From: a bacterium
GTDB taxonomy: Bacteria > Bacteroidota > Bacteroidia > Flavobacteriales_D > Crocinitomicaceae
Reading direction: 5' to 3'
DNA: 42,333 nt
Assembly: GCA_024742305.1 (NCBI GenBank)
Contig: JANSYQ010000030.1
Span: forward strand, 1-42,333
Each line of letters starts with the position of its first letter. Positions within the stretch are counted from its first letter, which is position 1. This document shows, in pieces, positions 24,378 through 32,709 of the stretch. Made by a program: the position numbers and the translations under genes. Below the pieces are notes generated by a model. That model was not told the origin of the DNA. It made no database searches and saw nothing but the letters and a program-made list of their open reading frames with translations.

Positions 24378-27353
24378 ATGAAATCCAAAATCTCCATCCT
24401 TATACTTGTTGGTGCATTGTCTTCGGTCACCTTTATTTTATGGGCTTCTTTGGCTGAAACAACGACACCAATGCGTCATGTAAAAAAGTCATCTCAACCT
24501 GAAGAACGAGAAATAATACAAGACGTTCCCTACACGGATAATGTATCGAATGCTTGGGTAGACGAGACTGTAAGCAACATGAGTTTGCGCGAGAAAATTG
24601 GTCAGTTTTTCATGGTAGCGGTATATCCGAAACAAAATGAAGTTCACTTCCGACATATTGACTCTCTCGTAACCAAGCATGGAGTTGGTGGAATTATTGT
24701 TTTTCAGGGAGATAGAGAACAAGCAAAAAAGGCCATTCAACGCTATCAAGGAAAGTCGGAAATTCCATTATTGACAGCGATGGATGCCGAGTGGGGACCA
24801 AGCATGCGTTTGTCCAATGAACCACGTTTTCCTTATGCGGTGACGATTGGGGCGGCGAATGACCCCGTGCTATCGAAACACATTGGTGCATTAATGGGGC
24901 AGGAGTGTCGCGAATTGGGTGTGCATTTGAATTTTGCTCCCGTAGCAGATGTGAATAGCAATCCTAGGAATCCCGTAATTGGTTATCGATCGTTTGGCGA
25001 AAACCCAAGAAATGTCGGCAAGCACGTTGCGGCAACGGTTAAGGGAATGGAAGGTCAGAGCGTTTTAACGAGCATTAAACATTTTCCTGGGCATGGAGAT
25101 ACAGACACGGATTCCCACAAGGAGTTACCGCTGGTGAACAACAGTTACTTGCAGATAAAAGCCATCGACTTCGTTCCGTTTAAAGATGGGATCGATGCTG
25201 GGGCAAGTACCGTAATGATAGCTCACTTGAACGTGCCTTCTTTGGATTCCACAGGGACTCCATCTAGTTTGTCAAAACCGATCATTCACGGTTATTTGAA
25301 AGGTGAATTGGGATATCAAGGACTGATTGTAAGCGATGCACTGGGTATGAAAGGCGTTGCCGACAAGTACGGAAAGACAGAAGTCGTAGTAAAAGCTTTT
25401 GAAGCCGGTTGTGATATCTTATTGATGCCGGAAAGTGTAGTAGATGCCATCGATGCCATTGAAGCGAAGGTGAACAACGGAGAGATTTCAGAAGAAGAAA
25501 TTAACATCCGATGTAAGCGCCTATTGGCAGCTAAGCACAAGGCAATAGTTGCTCCGAAGGCAATGGAAGAGTACACGGAAGCCGAGCGCGATTTATACCG
25601 AAAGCTGATTTTCGAAAAAGCGATTACCGTGTTGAAGAACGACAATGATGTTCTACCGATTGATCGTTTTGATAAGAAAATTGCCGTGGTTACCGTTGGA
25701 AAGTATACGGGAAGCGTTCGCCCTGCGATGGACAAAGTCACGAAGGTGGATCACTTTTCTTACCAAACTGGATCAGAGGCATTGTCTAAGTTTGGACCGA
25801 AAATGGCACAATACGACCTTGTTATTTCTACGCTTCACGCAGGTTCCATGCGTCCTTCAGGGAATTATAAGCTACCAACTGGCTGGAAGTCGTGGTTGGT
25901 AAAGTTAGGCACGGCGAAACAAAGTGCCCTAGCGTTGTTCGGAAGTCCATTAGCATTGACAAATGTGAAAGAAATTGACAACATTGATGCCGTAGCCATT
26001 GGATATGAGAACAATCCCTTGATGCAAGATCGTATGGGGCAGTTCCTAATGGGGACCTTTGCTTCGAATGGGAAATTGCCCGTAACCGTTGATGAGCGCT
26101 ACAAAGTTGGTCATGGCTTGGAAGTGAAATGGAGCGGGCGCTTAAAAGATTCTCAACCGGAAGAATTGGGCATCAACCCGAAGAAACTGGAGCAAATTGA
26201 CTCCATTGCGATGGCTGGAGTGCGGAACGGAGCGTATCCCGGATGTCAAGTTGCGGTGGCAATTCAAGGTAAAATGATTTACCAAAAATCGTATGGGCAT
26301 CACACATACAGCAAGAAACAAGAAGTACAAAACACAGACGTGTATGATATTGCATCCATCACAAAAATTGCCGCTTCAACCTTGTCTATCATGCACTTGA
26401 ATTCTGAGGGTACATTCAATCTAGCGGGTACTTTAGGCGATTACATTCCCGAAATAACTGGAGAAAGTGCGTATAGCAATATCGTTCTGCGTGAGATGTT
26501 GTCGCATCAGGCCGGGTTAACACCATGGATTCCATTTTACACCAAAACCTTGGATGAAAATAAACTACTATCGTCAAAGTTTTATGCGCAGTCACCATCG
26601 GATTCGTTTAATGTGAAAGTGGCGGATAACTTGTGGATCCGTGGTGATTACGAAAATGTCATGTATCAGACCATGTTGATGAGCAAATTAGGTCCAAAGC
26701 GTTACAAATACTCTGATGTTGGATACTATTTCATCAAAAAGATTGTCGAGAAGCAGTCGAAAAAAAGTTTGGATGAATTCGTTAAAACGGAATTCTACGA
26801 TCCTATGGGCTTGCAATACATGCGCTACAATCCGCTGGATTACTATGATAAAGCACAAATAACACCTACGGAGAATGACCAAATCTTCCGAAGACAGCAA
26901 ATTCATGGCTATGTACATGACCAAGGTGCTGCTATGGTAGGTGGAGTAGGAGGTCACGCCGGCTTGTTTTCCAATGCGGGTGATTTAGCCAGTTTGATGC
27001 AGTTGTTTTTGAACAAAGGATATTATGGACAAGAGTTCATTAAGGAGCAAGTAATTGAAGAGTACACCGACTGTCAATATTGCAGCACTAACCGTCGCGG
27101 GGCTGGTTTTGATAAGCCGGTTCGCAGTGGTACTGGTGGTCCGAGTTCGAACAAAGTATCGCTAAAAAGCTTCGGACATACCGGTTTTACAGGAACGATG
27201 GCTTGGGCGGACCCCGAGAATCAGATCAATTATGTGTTCTTGTCAAATCGTGTTTATCAAGATGCCGAAAACTGGAAATTGGTAAAAATGGACATCCGAA
27301 CGAAAATCCAAGATGTGATCTATGATGCGCTAGCAGAAGCGAACAAGAGGTGA
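24378..27353 (+). CDS. GH3 N-acetylglucosaminidase (NagZ-like) fused to a class-C beta-lactamase/serine hydrolase domain
   Basis: 991 aa, signal-anchor MKSKISILILVGALSSVTFI. GH3 part (about 65-590): KHFPGHGDTDTDSH carries the Asp245-His247 dyad of NagZ enzymes, and the nucleophile is Asp320 in IVSDALGMKGV. The serine hydrolase part (about 600-990) has SxxK at Ser660-Lys663 (IASITKIA), Tyr778-Ser-Asp in place of YxN, and His934-Thr-Gly in place of KTG, so it is more like a peptidase/esterase of this clan than an antibiotic-hydrolysing enzyme. Such fusions are frequent in Bacteroidota and probably trim peptidoglycan sugar and peptide in the periplasm (inference). Length normal for the fusion. 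Confidence 0.92.
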   Translation: MKSKISILILVGALSSVTFILWASLAETTTPMRHVKKSSQPEEREIIQDVPYTDNVSNAWVDETVSNMSLREKIGQFFMVAVYPKQNEVHFRHIDSLVTKHGVGGIIVFQGDREQAKKAIQRYQGKSEIPLLTAMDAEWGPSMRLSNEPRFPYAVTIGAANDPVLSKHIGALMGQECRELGVHLNFAPVADVNSNPRNPVIGYRSFGENPRNVGKHVAATVKGMEGQSVLTSIKHFPGHGDTDTDSHKELPLVNNSYLQIKAIDFVPFKDGIDAGASTVMIAHLNVPSLDSTGTPSSLSKPIIHGYLKGELGYQGLIVSDALGMKGVADKYGKTEVVVKAFEAGCDILLMPESVVDAIDAIEAKVNNGEISEEEINIRCKRLLAAKHKAIVAPKAMEEYTEAERDLYRKLIFEKAITVLKNDNDVLPIDRFDKKIAVVTVGKYTGSVRPAMDKVTKVDHFSYQTGSEALSKFGPKMAQYDLVISTLHAGSMRPSGNYKLPTGWKSWLVKLGTAKQSALALFGSPLALTNVKEIDNIDAVAIGYENNPLMQDRMGQFLMGTFASNGKLPVTVDERYKVGHGLEVKWSGRLKDSQPEELGINPKKLEQIDSIAMAGVRNGAYPGCQVAVAIQGKMIYQKSYGHHTYSKKQEVQNTDVYDIASITKIAASTLSIMHLNSEGTFNLAGTLGDYIPEITGESAYSNIVLREMLSHQAGLTPWIPFYTKTLDENKLLSSKFYAQSPSDSFNVKVADNLWIRGDYENVMYQTMLMSKLGPKRYKYSDVGYYFIKKIVEKQSKKSLDEFVKTEFYDPMGLQYMRYNPLDYYDKAQITPTENDQIFRRQQIHGYVHDQGAAMVGGVGGHAGLFSNAGDLASLMQLFLNKGYYGQEFIKEQVIEEYTDCQYCSTNRRGAGFDKPVRSGTGGPSSNKVSLKSFGHTGFTGTMAWADPENQINYVFLSNRVYQDAENWKLVKMDIRTKIQDVIYDALAEANKR

Positions 27354-27354
27354 T

Positions 27355-27385
27355 AAAGTACACTGAGCCTGTCGAAGTGCACTTT
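27355..27385 (+). terminator. Hairpin after the GH3 gene
   Basis: AAAGT-A-CACT (27355-27364) pairs with AGTG-C-ACTTT (27376-27385), one A/C mismatch, enclosing the TGAGCCTGTCGA variant of the 12-nt core (27364-27375). It starts 2 nt after the stop. Probable terminator. Confidence 0.55.
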
Positions 27386-27400
27386 TAATTTAGCTAAAAA

Positions 27401-27436
27401 GATCATTCCCCTCACATTTCGAGAGCCTCAATGATC
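27401..27436. repeat. Second palindromic unit before bshA
   Basis: GATCATT (27401-27407) pairs with AATGATC (27430-27436), alternatively CATT with AATG, around TCGAGAGCCTCA (27419-27430), which is the exact inverse of the core at 929-940. It forms an inverted pair with the unit at 27355-27385. Confidence 0.55.
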
Positions 27437-27512
27437 GGGAAATATGTTTAAGATTTAAAGAATCCATCAAATCTCCATGACCGGCTTGTCTTCTGTATCG
27501 TAGAATTATACA

Positions 27513-27520
27513 TACTTTTG
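27513..27520 (+). promoter_or_regulatory. -7 element of bshA (TACTTTTG)
   Basis: Exact TAnnTTTG. The nearest TTG is 24 nt upstream (27486-27488), which is long. The ATG follows after 31 nt. Confidence 0.4.
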
Positions 27521-27551
27521 CAATGAATCAGCCTAAAGACGCGTGAGATTA

Positions 27552-28679
27552 ATGAAAATAGGAATTGTATTGTATCCAACCTATGGGGGAAGTGGAGTAG
27601 TGGCAACGGAATTAGGAAAGTCACTGGCGAAAAAAGGACATGAAATTCATTTTATCACCTATTCGCAACCGGTGCGATTGAGTGGTTTTCGAAAGAATGT
27701 ATACTACCATGAAGTAGCAGTCTCCGATTATCCCTTGTTTGAGTACACGCCTTATGAGACTGTTCTCGCAAGTAAAATGGTGGACGTTGTAAAGCGCGAA
27801 AAGTTGGAATTACTTCATGTCCACTATGCCATTCCACATGCATCAGCGGCTTATATGGCGAAAATGATCTTACGTCAGCAGGGGTATGAAATCCCGTTCG
27901 TAACAACATTGCATGGGACCGATATCACCTTGGTAGGAAAAGATCCGTCTTTTGAACCCGTGATTACCTTCTGCTTGAACGAGTCCGATGCCGTTACGGC
28001 AGTTTCGGAAAGTTTGAAGAAAGATACCTACGAACATTTCAATACAAATCGTGAAATTCAAGTGATCCCGAACTTCATCCATACCAAGCGCATGGCGATT
28101 GAAGATATAGATGACATACGTGCGCGTTATGCCAATCCGGGAGAACCTGTTTTGTGTCACATCTCCAATTTCCGAAAGGTGAAAAGAGTAGAAGATGTAC
28201 TGAAAGTGTTTGCGAGAGTGAACAAGCGAATTCCTTCGAAAATACTCATGGTAGGAGATGGACCGGAGCGATACAAGTTAGAAGAAATGTGTTCACAGCT
28301 TGGACTCTGCTCGCGTGTTAAGTTCATCGGGAAAGTGCGGGATACACAGGCGGTTTTAGAGATATCCGACTTATTCTTGCTGCCATCTGAAACGGAAAGC
28401 TTTGGACTTGCAGCGCTGGAGGCGATGGCTGTTGGCGTTCCTGTAATTTCATCTAACACAGGAGGAATTCCTGAAGTTAACGTTCATGGTGTAACGGGAT
28501 TCCTTTCCAATGTGGGGGATGTGGATGATATGGCGAAAAATGCCCTACATATTCTCAGCGATAAAGATCGATTGCACGAATTCAAAAGCAATGCACGAAA
28601 ACACTCTGAAAATTTCAATTTAGAAAAAGTGGTAAAACAATACGAGGAAGTCTACAACAGTTTGTTGGTTGCGAGCTAA
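27552..28679 (+). CDS. bshA: N-acetyl-alpha-D-glucosaminyl L-malate synthase
   Basis: GT4 enzyme that joins GlcNAc from UDP-GlcNAc to L-malate, the first step of bacillithiol synthesis. 375 aa from the ATG at 27552: the start MKIGIVLYPTYGGSGVVATELGK is the family's usual N-terminus, so the in-frame GTG 9 nt earlier is less likely. Other marks: YAIPHASAAYMAK, TLHGTDITLVGKDPSF, VIPNFIHTKR, and the EX7E motif in PSETESFGLAALEAM with GGIPEV after it. bshB and bshC are not in the window. The last 4 nt overlap the opposite gene. Confidence 0.93.
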   Translation: MKIGIVLYPTYGGSGVVATELGKSLAKKGHEIHFITYSQPVRLSGFRKNVYYHEVAVSDYPLFEYTPYETVLASKMVDVVKREKLELLHVHYAIPHASAAYMAKMILRQQGYEIPFVTTLHGTDITLVGKDPSFEPVITFCLNESDAVTAVSESLKKDTYEHFNTNREIQVIPNFIHTKRMAIEDIDDIRARYANPGEPVLCHISNFRKVKRVEDVLKVFARVNKRIPSKILMVGDGPERYKLEEMCSQLGLCSRVKFIGKVRDTQAVLEISDLFLLPSETESFGLAALEAMAVGVPVISSNTGGIPEVNVHGVTGFLSNVGDVDDMAKNALHILSDKDRLHEFKSNARKHSENFNLEKVVKQYEEVYNSLLVAS

Positions 28680-30196
28680 TCAATGACTTTGAACAGGACG
28701 ATGCTCCCATTGTCACCGATTTCCTGTAAATCTGTTCTAAAATGTCTGAACAACGCAGGTTTTTCATCAATATGACAGACTAAGTATTGTCCTTTTGGGA
28801 TTTTCGGGACCAGTTCTTCTCCATTCGGTGTTTCTCTTATGAACCCTTTATGATTTAAGTACCCGAGTACTTCGAAACCTATTCCCCAATTGTTTGGAAC
28901 GACAACACTAAGAGGATCGCTCGCCTTCACACCATGTTTAAGCAGGAGTTCGTCACTCCCTCGAAAGGTAAATGCTAGGTTACTTCCAGGGCTTGTGCGA
29001 TTTAATTCCTTTCGAACATTTTGTGTCCAATTTCCTTCACCAATTAAAATGGCGAGCATTAGAAGGAATCCAACGGTGCTTAATTTCGGATAATTCGATA
29101 TGAATGTGAAGTCCACTAAATCGACAATGATAATTAGCACGACAGTCGCTGGAACAAGTAAAAATTTCAAAAAGAAAACGTCTGAATAGTAGGCTTGGTA
29201 AGGATTGATCAGGGCATAACCGATTGGGAGCAATAACAGTACGGCGAATTCGTATTTGTTGAATTGAACCGCCTTCCATCGTTTGGTGCGAAAAAAGTTT
29301 AATGCTCCGAAGCCTAAGATCAATGTAAGCACTACTGTTTGAAATACGGTGAAATAGTGCATTTTCCAGCTGCCAAACAGGGAGTTTGGTATACTTTGGT
29401 CGTACACCCAGTCTTGGAGCCAACCCGGAAATTGACTTCCGAAATCATGTCGTAGTGTATCGAATTTAAACTCACTCAACAGCAAAACGCCTATAAACAA
29501 CAAGGAAAAAACCAGAGGTTTAAAGTTGAACCTCTCTTTCTTAGATGTCTTTACATAGATGTACACTGTTCCTGCAACTAAAAACAAAACGAAATCGGGA
29601 GAAGGCAAGCTGGAAATTAGAAACCAAAGCATTCCTAACCATGCATAGCGCTCTACCTTTTCAATTTGCCAGCGATACATGTAGTACAATCCAATAATGG
29701 CGCATGTTATAGCCGGTACTTCAGGTAAGAAGTTACTTTGATGAAATGCAAGGATCGGCGCAGTTCCTATGAAAGCTACAACAAAAAGTGATTTCCCAAT
29801 GTGATTCGTAATTCTGAGAGATAGTAAGTAAATGAAAAGCAGTCCAACAAAGCCCCAAAGGAGATTGTATCCTTGAATAACTTTTGAAAGTTGCCAATTG
29901 GTAGCAGAATGAATGACCGCTGGGAAATAGGCGTGAATCGGAAAGTGAGCAGCAGTGATTCCTGAGGTACTCGTTTTATTCAGACTAAAATCACCGTTTC
30001 GATAATTCAGTGCACTCGTATGTGGATGCCAAAAATCCAAACCGTTTTCAACAAACCCTTCGGCCATTGCTAGGTTTGCCCCTTGCTGACCGTGAGCTGT
30101 ACCTCCTTGGTTCACACCCATGATTCCATAGTGCAATCCGAAGAACAAGGCCAAAGCCAGCATTAAAAAAGCCGTATAAGCGTAACGCTTTGTCAT
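28676..30196 (-). CDS. GT-C-like polytopic membrane protein
   Basis: 506 aa with about ten or eleven hydrophobic segments and a short soluble C-terminal domain (KGQYLVCHIDEKPALFRHFR). The first long loop has GQQGANLAMAEGFVENGLDFWHP and GDFSLNKTSTSGITAAHFPIHAYF, which resembles the sugar-lipid-binding loop of GT-C transferases; no GT39-type EKPP is present. Acceptor and sugar unknown. It stands between bshA (convergent, 4-nt overlap) and a repeat-bearing gap before the SIMPL gene. Confidence 0.6.
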   Translation of the reverse strand: MTKRYAYTAFLMLALALFFGLHYGIMGVNQGGTAHGQQGANLAMAEGFVENGLDFWHPHTSALNYRNGDFSLNKTSTSGITAAHFPIHAYFPAVIHSATNWQLSKVIQGYNLLWGFVGLLFIYLLSLRITNHIGKSLFVVAFIGTAPILAFHQSNFLPEVPAITCAIIGLYYMYRWQIEKVERYAWLGMLWFLISSLPSPDFVLFLVAGTVYIYVKTSKKERFNFKPLVFSLLFIGVLLLSEFKFDTLRHDFGSQFPGWLQDWVYDQSIPNSLFGSWKMHYFTVFQTVVLTLILGFGALNFFRTKRWKAVQFNKYEFAVLLLLPIGYALINPYQAYYSDVFFLKFLLVPATVVLIIIVDLVDFTFISNYPKLSTVGFLLMLAILIGEGNWTQNVRKELNRTSPGSNLAFTFRGSDELLLKHGVKASDPLSVVVPNNWGIGFEVLGYLNHKGFIRETPNGEELVPKIPKGQYLVCHIDEKPALFRHFRTDLQEIGDNGSIVLFKVID

Positions 30197-30201
30197 GACG
30201 T

Positions 30202-30209
30202 TAAAGGTA
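30202..30209 (-). promoter_or_regulatory. Possible -7 element of the GT-C-like gene (TACCTTTA)
   Basis: One base off TAnnTTTG, 5 nt before the ATG at 30196. Weak. Confidence 0.25.
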
Positions 30210-30249
30210 GGTAAATAGAGTAAAGGTCGCTGTTCAAGAAGAGCAAAGA

Positions 30250-30300
30250 AAAAAGATTCTGGACCGCTGTGCTACTAGACAACAGATACCGTACTTATTT
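30250..30300 (+). repeat. Copy A of a dispersed repeat flanking the SIMPL gene
   Basis: Contains CTGGACCGCTGTGCTACTAG and then GACAACAGATACCGTACTTA. The matching copy B is at 31144-31195, same orientation. Confidence 0.5.
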
Positions 30301-30389
30301 CTTCCAAAGGATAGTCTAGTGTCGAGAGTTTTCAAGTGAATGCAATGAACGGTCTTTTATCTTTTCATCTTAATCTAATTTTTCTACTA

Positions 30390-31100
30390 TCAATCCTGCT
30401 TAATCTCAAACTTCACATAGATGGATGCTTCAAGACGAATTCTCTCGAATCCAATTTCTTGATACTCATCGTTGTCGTCAGTTTCTGCAAGAGAAAAATT
30501 GTACGACTGAATGTTATTTGCCATGGAACGAACTCTATAAAAATCGTTTGTGTTCTCACGAACCTCTAGGGCGTGACCTGCTTCTTCTCCAATAGCATTC
30601 AAAAGGTAATCCGCCTTGTCTTTTGCTGCTTTAATGGCGTCAATTCGCAGTTGTTTGCGTAACTCAACAATATCGGATCGTTCTGTTTTTGAGATGTAGG
30701 CGTCAAGGATGTTTAGTTCATCCAACTTTTCAAATGTTTTGTTTACCTCTTGTGCTGTCGCAAGCTTGAGGGAATAAGATTTCGTAGTAATCACTTCCTT
30801 TTTTCGGAAACGTATTTTTACGTAATCTGATTCGGAGTCGGATAATGACAGCAAATCGAGTGAAATCCCCAATTCTTGCAAAGCTTTCTTTAAATCTGCC
30901 TCTTGTTTTTCTACAGAGACTTTATCTTTTCCATCTTCTCGCTCTCGTAAGGTAATGGACACATATATTTCATCGGGCATGATATCCAAACGAGCGGTAC
31001 CAGTGACTTCAATGTGTGGGGTAGGCTCATCGTTTTGAGCAATAGAGGGGAGGAGGATGCCTACGAACAAAAGGGTGCTGACAATTCGAAATACATTCAT
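30390..31100 (-). CDS. Periplasmic SIMPL-domain (DUF541) protein
   Basis: 236 aa from the ATG at 31100, where MNVFRIVSTLLFVGILLPSIAQ gives a normal signal peptide; the frame upstream to 31217 runs through the dispersed repeat and gives an unrelated Ser/Arg-rich stretch. SIMPL features: HIEVTGTARLDIMPDEIYVSI at the start, then the alternating strands and the conserved helix RIDAIKAAKDKADYLLNAIG. Members are soluble or outer-membrane oligomers of unclear role. The last codon and stop (GAT TGA) lie at the edge of a purine-rich repeat. Flanked on both sides by copies of one repeat. Confidence 0.88.
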   Translation of the reverse strand: MNVFRIVSTLLFVGILLPSIAQNDEPTPHIEVTGTARLDIMPDEIYVSITLREREDGKDKVSVEKQEADLKKALQELGISLDLLSLSDSESDYVKIRFRKKEVITTKSYSLKLATAQEVNKTFEKLDELNILDAYISKTERSDIVELRKQLRIDAIKAAKDKADYLLNAIGEEAGHALEVRENTNDFYRVRSMANNIQSYNFSLAETDDNDEYQEIGFERIRLEASIYVKFEIKQD

Positions 31101-31143
31101 GTGGTTGGTTTTGAAATTGTTTCTTCGAAAATAGGAAAAAAGT

Positions 31144-31195
31144 CGAAAGACACTAGACCGCTGCCCTTCTGGACATTGGGCCCTAGACGAACTTA
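31144..31195 (+). repeat. Copy B of the dispersed repeat flanking the SIMPL gene
   Basis: Contains ACTAGACCGCTGCCCTTCTG and then GACATTGGGCCCTAGACGAA followed by CTTA, aligning over about 45 nt with copy A (30250-30300). The shared parts are GACCGCTG, a CT[AT]CT[AG]GACA block and ACTTA. Confidence 0.5.
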
Positions 31196-31274
31196 GATGT
31201 AAAGAAGAGCCCATCACCTCAAAGTGTAGCGTCTTTCTTCTTTACTCTTTTTAGCTTTTATGTAGGGCAATAAA

Positions 31275-31315
31275 AAAGCCCCGGCATCTCGACGTAGCTC
31301 GATGACCGGGGCTTT
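31275..31315 (-). terminator. Terminator of the thiolase gene, built on the type II palindrome
   Basis: AAAGCCCCGG (31275-31284) pairs perfectly over 10 bp with CCGGGGCTTT (31306-31315); on the minus strand a T-run follows. The loop is CATCTCGACGTAGCTCGATGA, i.e. the same element as at 9170-9193 (with GC-rich arms added here). Confidence 0.85.
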
Positions 31316-31331
31316 AAAACTATTTTGAACC

Positions 31332-32510
31332 TTAGATATTCTCAATAATCATGGCAGATGCGCCACCACCACCGTTACAAATTCCGGCTCCACCGAATTT
31401 TGCTCCGTTTTGCTTCAGTACATTGATTAGTGTTACAATGATTCGAGATCCGCTACTACCAAGAGGGTGACCTAAAGCGACAGCTCCACCGTTGACATCC
31501 ACTTTCGCTGGATCCAATTCCAATTTCTGTGTATTCACGATCCCCACTACTGAGAACGCTTCGTTCAATTCCCAAAAATCGATATCTGTGGCTTGCATTC
31601 CAGCTTTTTTCAATGCTTTTGGAATGGCTTTCGAAGGTGCCGTTGTAAACCATTCTGGTTCGTGCGCTGCGTCTGCATAAGAAACGATTTTCGCCAACGG
31701 TTTCAATCCCAATTCCTCCATCTTTTCTTTGCTTACCAATACAAGAGCAGATGCTCCATCGTTCAATGTAGAAGCATTGGCAGCGGTTACTGTTCCTTCC
31801 TTGGTAAATACGGCACGCAATTGAGGAATCTTCTCCATTTTCACGTTCGTGTACTCCTCATCTTTCGAAACTACGATAGGTTCTCCACGGCGTTGTGGAA
31901 CTTCTACCGGTACGATCTCATCATCAAACTTACCAGCATCCCATGCAGCGGCTGCTCTTTTGTACGATTCGATCGCAAAGTTATCTTGATCCTCACGAGA
32001 GATGTTGTACTCATCTGCACACTTATCCGCGCAAACACCCATGTGTACTTGGTTGTACACGTCAGTAAGTCCGTCTTTCACCATTCCGTCGGTCATTTTA
32101 ACATCTCCCAACTTAACGGCGTTACGAGCCATCATATAATGCGGAACGCTACTCATGTTCTCCATTCCTCCGGCAACAACAATATCGTTGTCTCCTGTAA
32201 GAATTGATTGCACACCCAAGGAAATTGATTTCATCCCTGATGCACATACTTTATTTACGGTAGTACAAGGAACAGATTGCGGAATTCCCGCTTTTAAAGC
32301 TGCCTGACGTGCAGGAGCTTGTCCTAAATTCGCTTGCAAAACGTTCCCCATGAAAACTTCTTCCACTTGATCCGCTGCAATTCCAGCTTTGTTAAGGGCT
32401 CCTGTAATGGCAACACTTCCCAAAGTAGGTGCAGGCACTGAAGATAAAGCTCCTCCAAAGCTTCCCATTGGTGTACGTACTGCAGATACGATATATACTT
32501 CTTTACTCAT
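31332..32510 (-). CDS. Acetyl-CoA C-acetyltransferase (thiolase)
   Basis: 392 aa. Joins two acetyl-CoA to acetoacetyl-CoA, or cleaves 3-ketoacyl-CoA; cytoplasmic. Catalytic residues are visible: Cys89 in NKVCASGMKS, His348 in GGAVALGHPLGSSG and Cys378 in GICNGGGGAS. Start MSKEVYIVSAVRTPMGSFGG is typical. No partner genes of beta-oxidation or polyhydroxybutyrate synthesis adjoin it, so degradative or synthetic use cannot be told. A divergent DUF3078 gene begins 199 nt away. Confidence 0.93.
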   Translation of the reverse strand: MSKEVYIVSAVRTPMGSFGGALSSVPAPTLGSVAITGALNKAGIAADQVEEVFMGNVLQANLGQAPARQAALKAGIPQSVPCTTVNKVCASGMKSISLGVQSILTGDNDIVVAGGMENMSSVPHYMMARNAVKLGDVKMTDGMVKDGLTDVYNQVHMGVCADKCADEYNISREDQDNFAIESYKRAAAAWDAGKFDDEIVPVEVPQRRGEPIVVSKDEEYTNVKMEKIPQLRAVFTKEGTVTAANASTLNDGASALVLVSKEKMEELGLKPLAKIVSYADAAHEPEWFTTAPSKAIPKALKKAGMQATDIDFWELNEAFSVVGIVNTQKLELDPAKVDVNGGAVALGHPLGSSGSRIIVTLINVLKQNGAKFGGAGICNGGGGASAMIIENI

Positions 32511-32684
32511 AATTCTAGTTTAATTAAAAAGTTCTACTTGACGGTAAAAATGTCTTACGACCGCCAAATCAAGCACCGCGAATTTAACAAATTCAAAGCA
32601 TTTAATCCAGTGTTGATGCCGCTCTCCACAAACATCTGTTATCAACTTGAGCTGTATATATTATGCACGCCGAAAAGGATGCCT

Positions 32685-32692
32685 TATATTTG
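32685..32692 (+). promoter_or_regulatory. -7 element of the DUF3078 gene (TATATTTG)
   Basis: Exact TAnnTTTG, 17 nt before the ATG at 32710, which supports that start rather than 32647. Confidence 0.55.
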
Positions 32693-32709
32693 CGGCAAAT
32701 TTGAAGAAT

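Noticed and set aside
24378-27353. GH3/beta-lactamase fusion as an antibiotic-resistance gene
   Set aside because: The second domain has YSD and HTG in place of YxN and KTG and is part of a known envelope-enzyme fusion.
31593-32207. 204-aa plus-strand frame
   Set aside because: Antisense shadow of the thiolase gene; product is Cys/Arg/Phe-rich with no motif.
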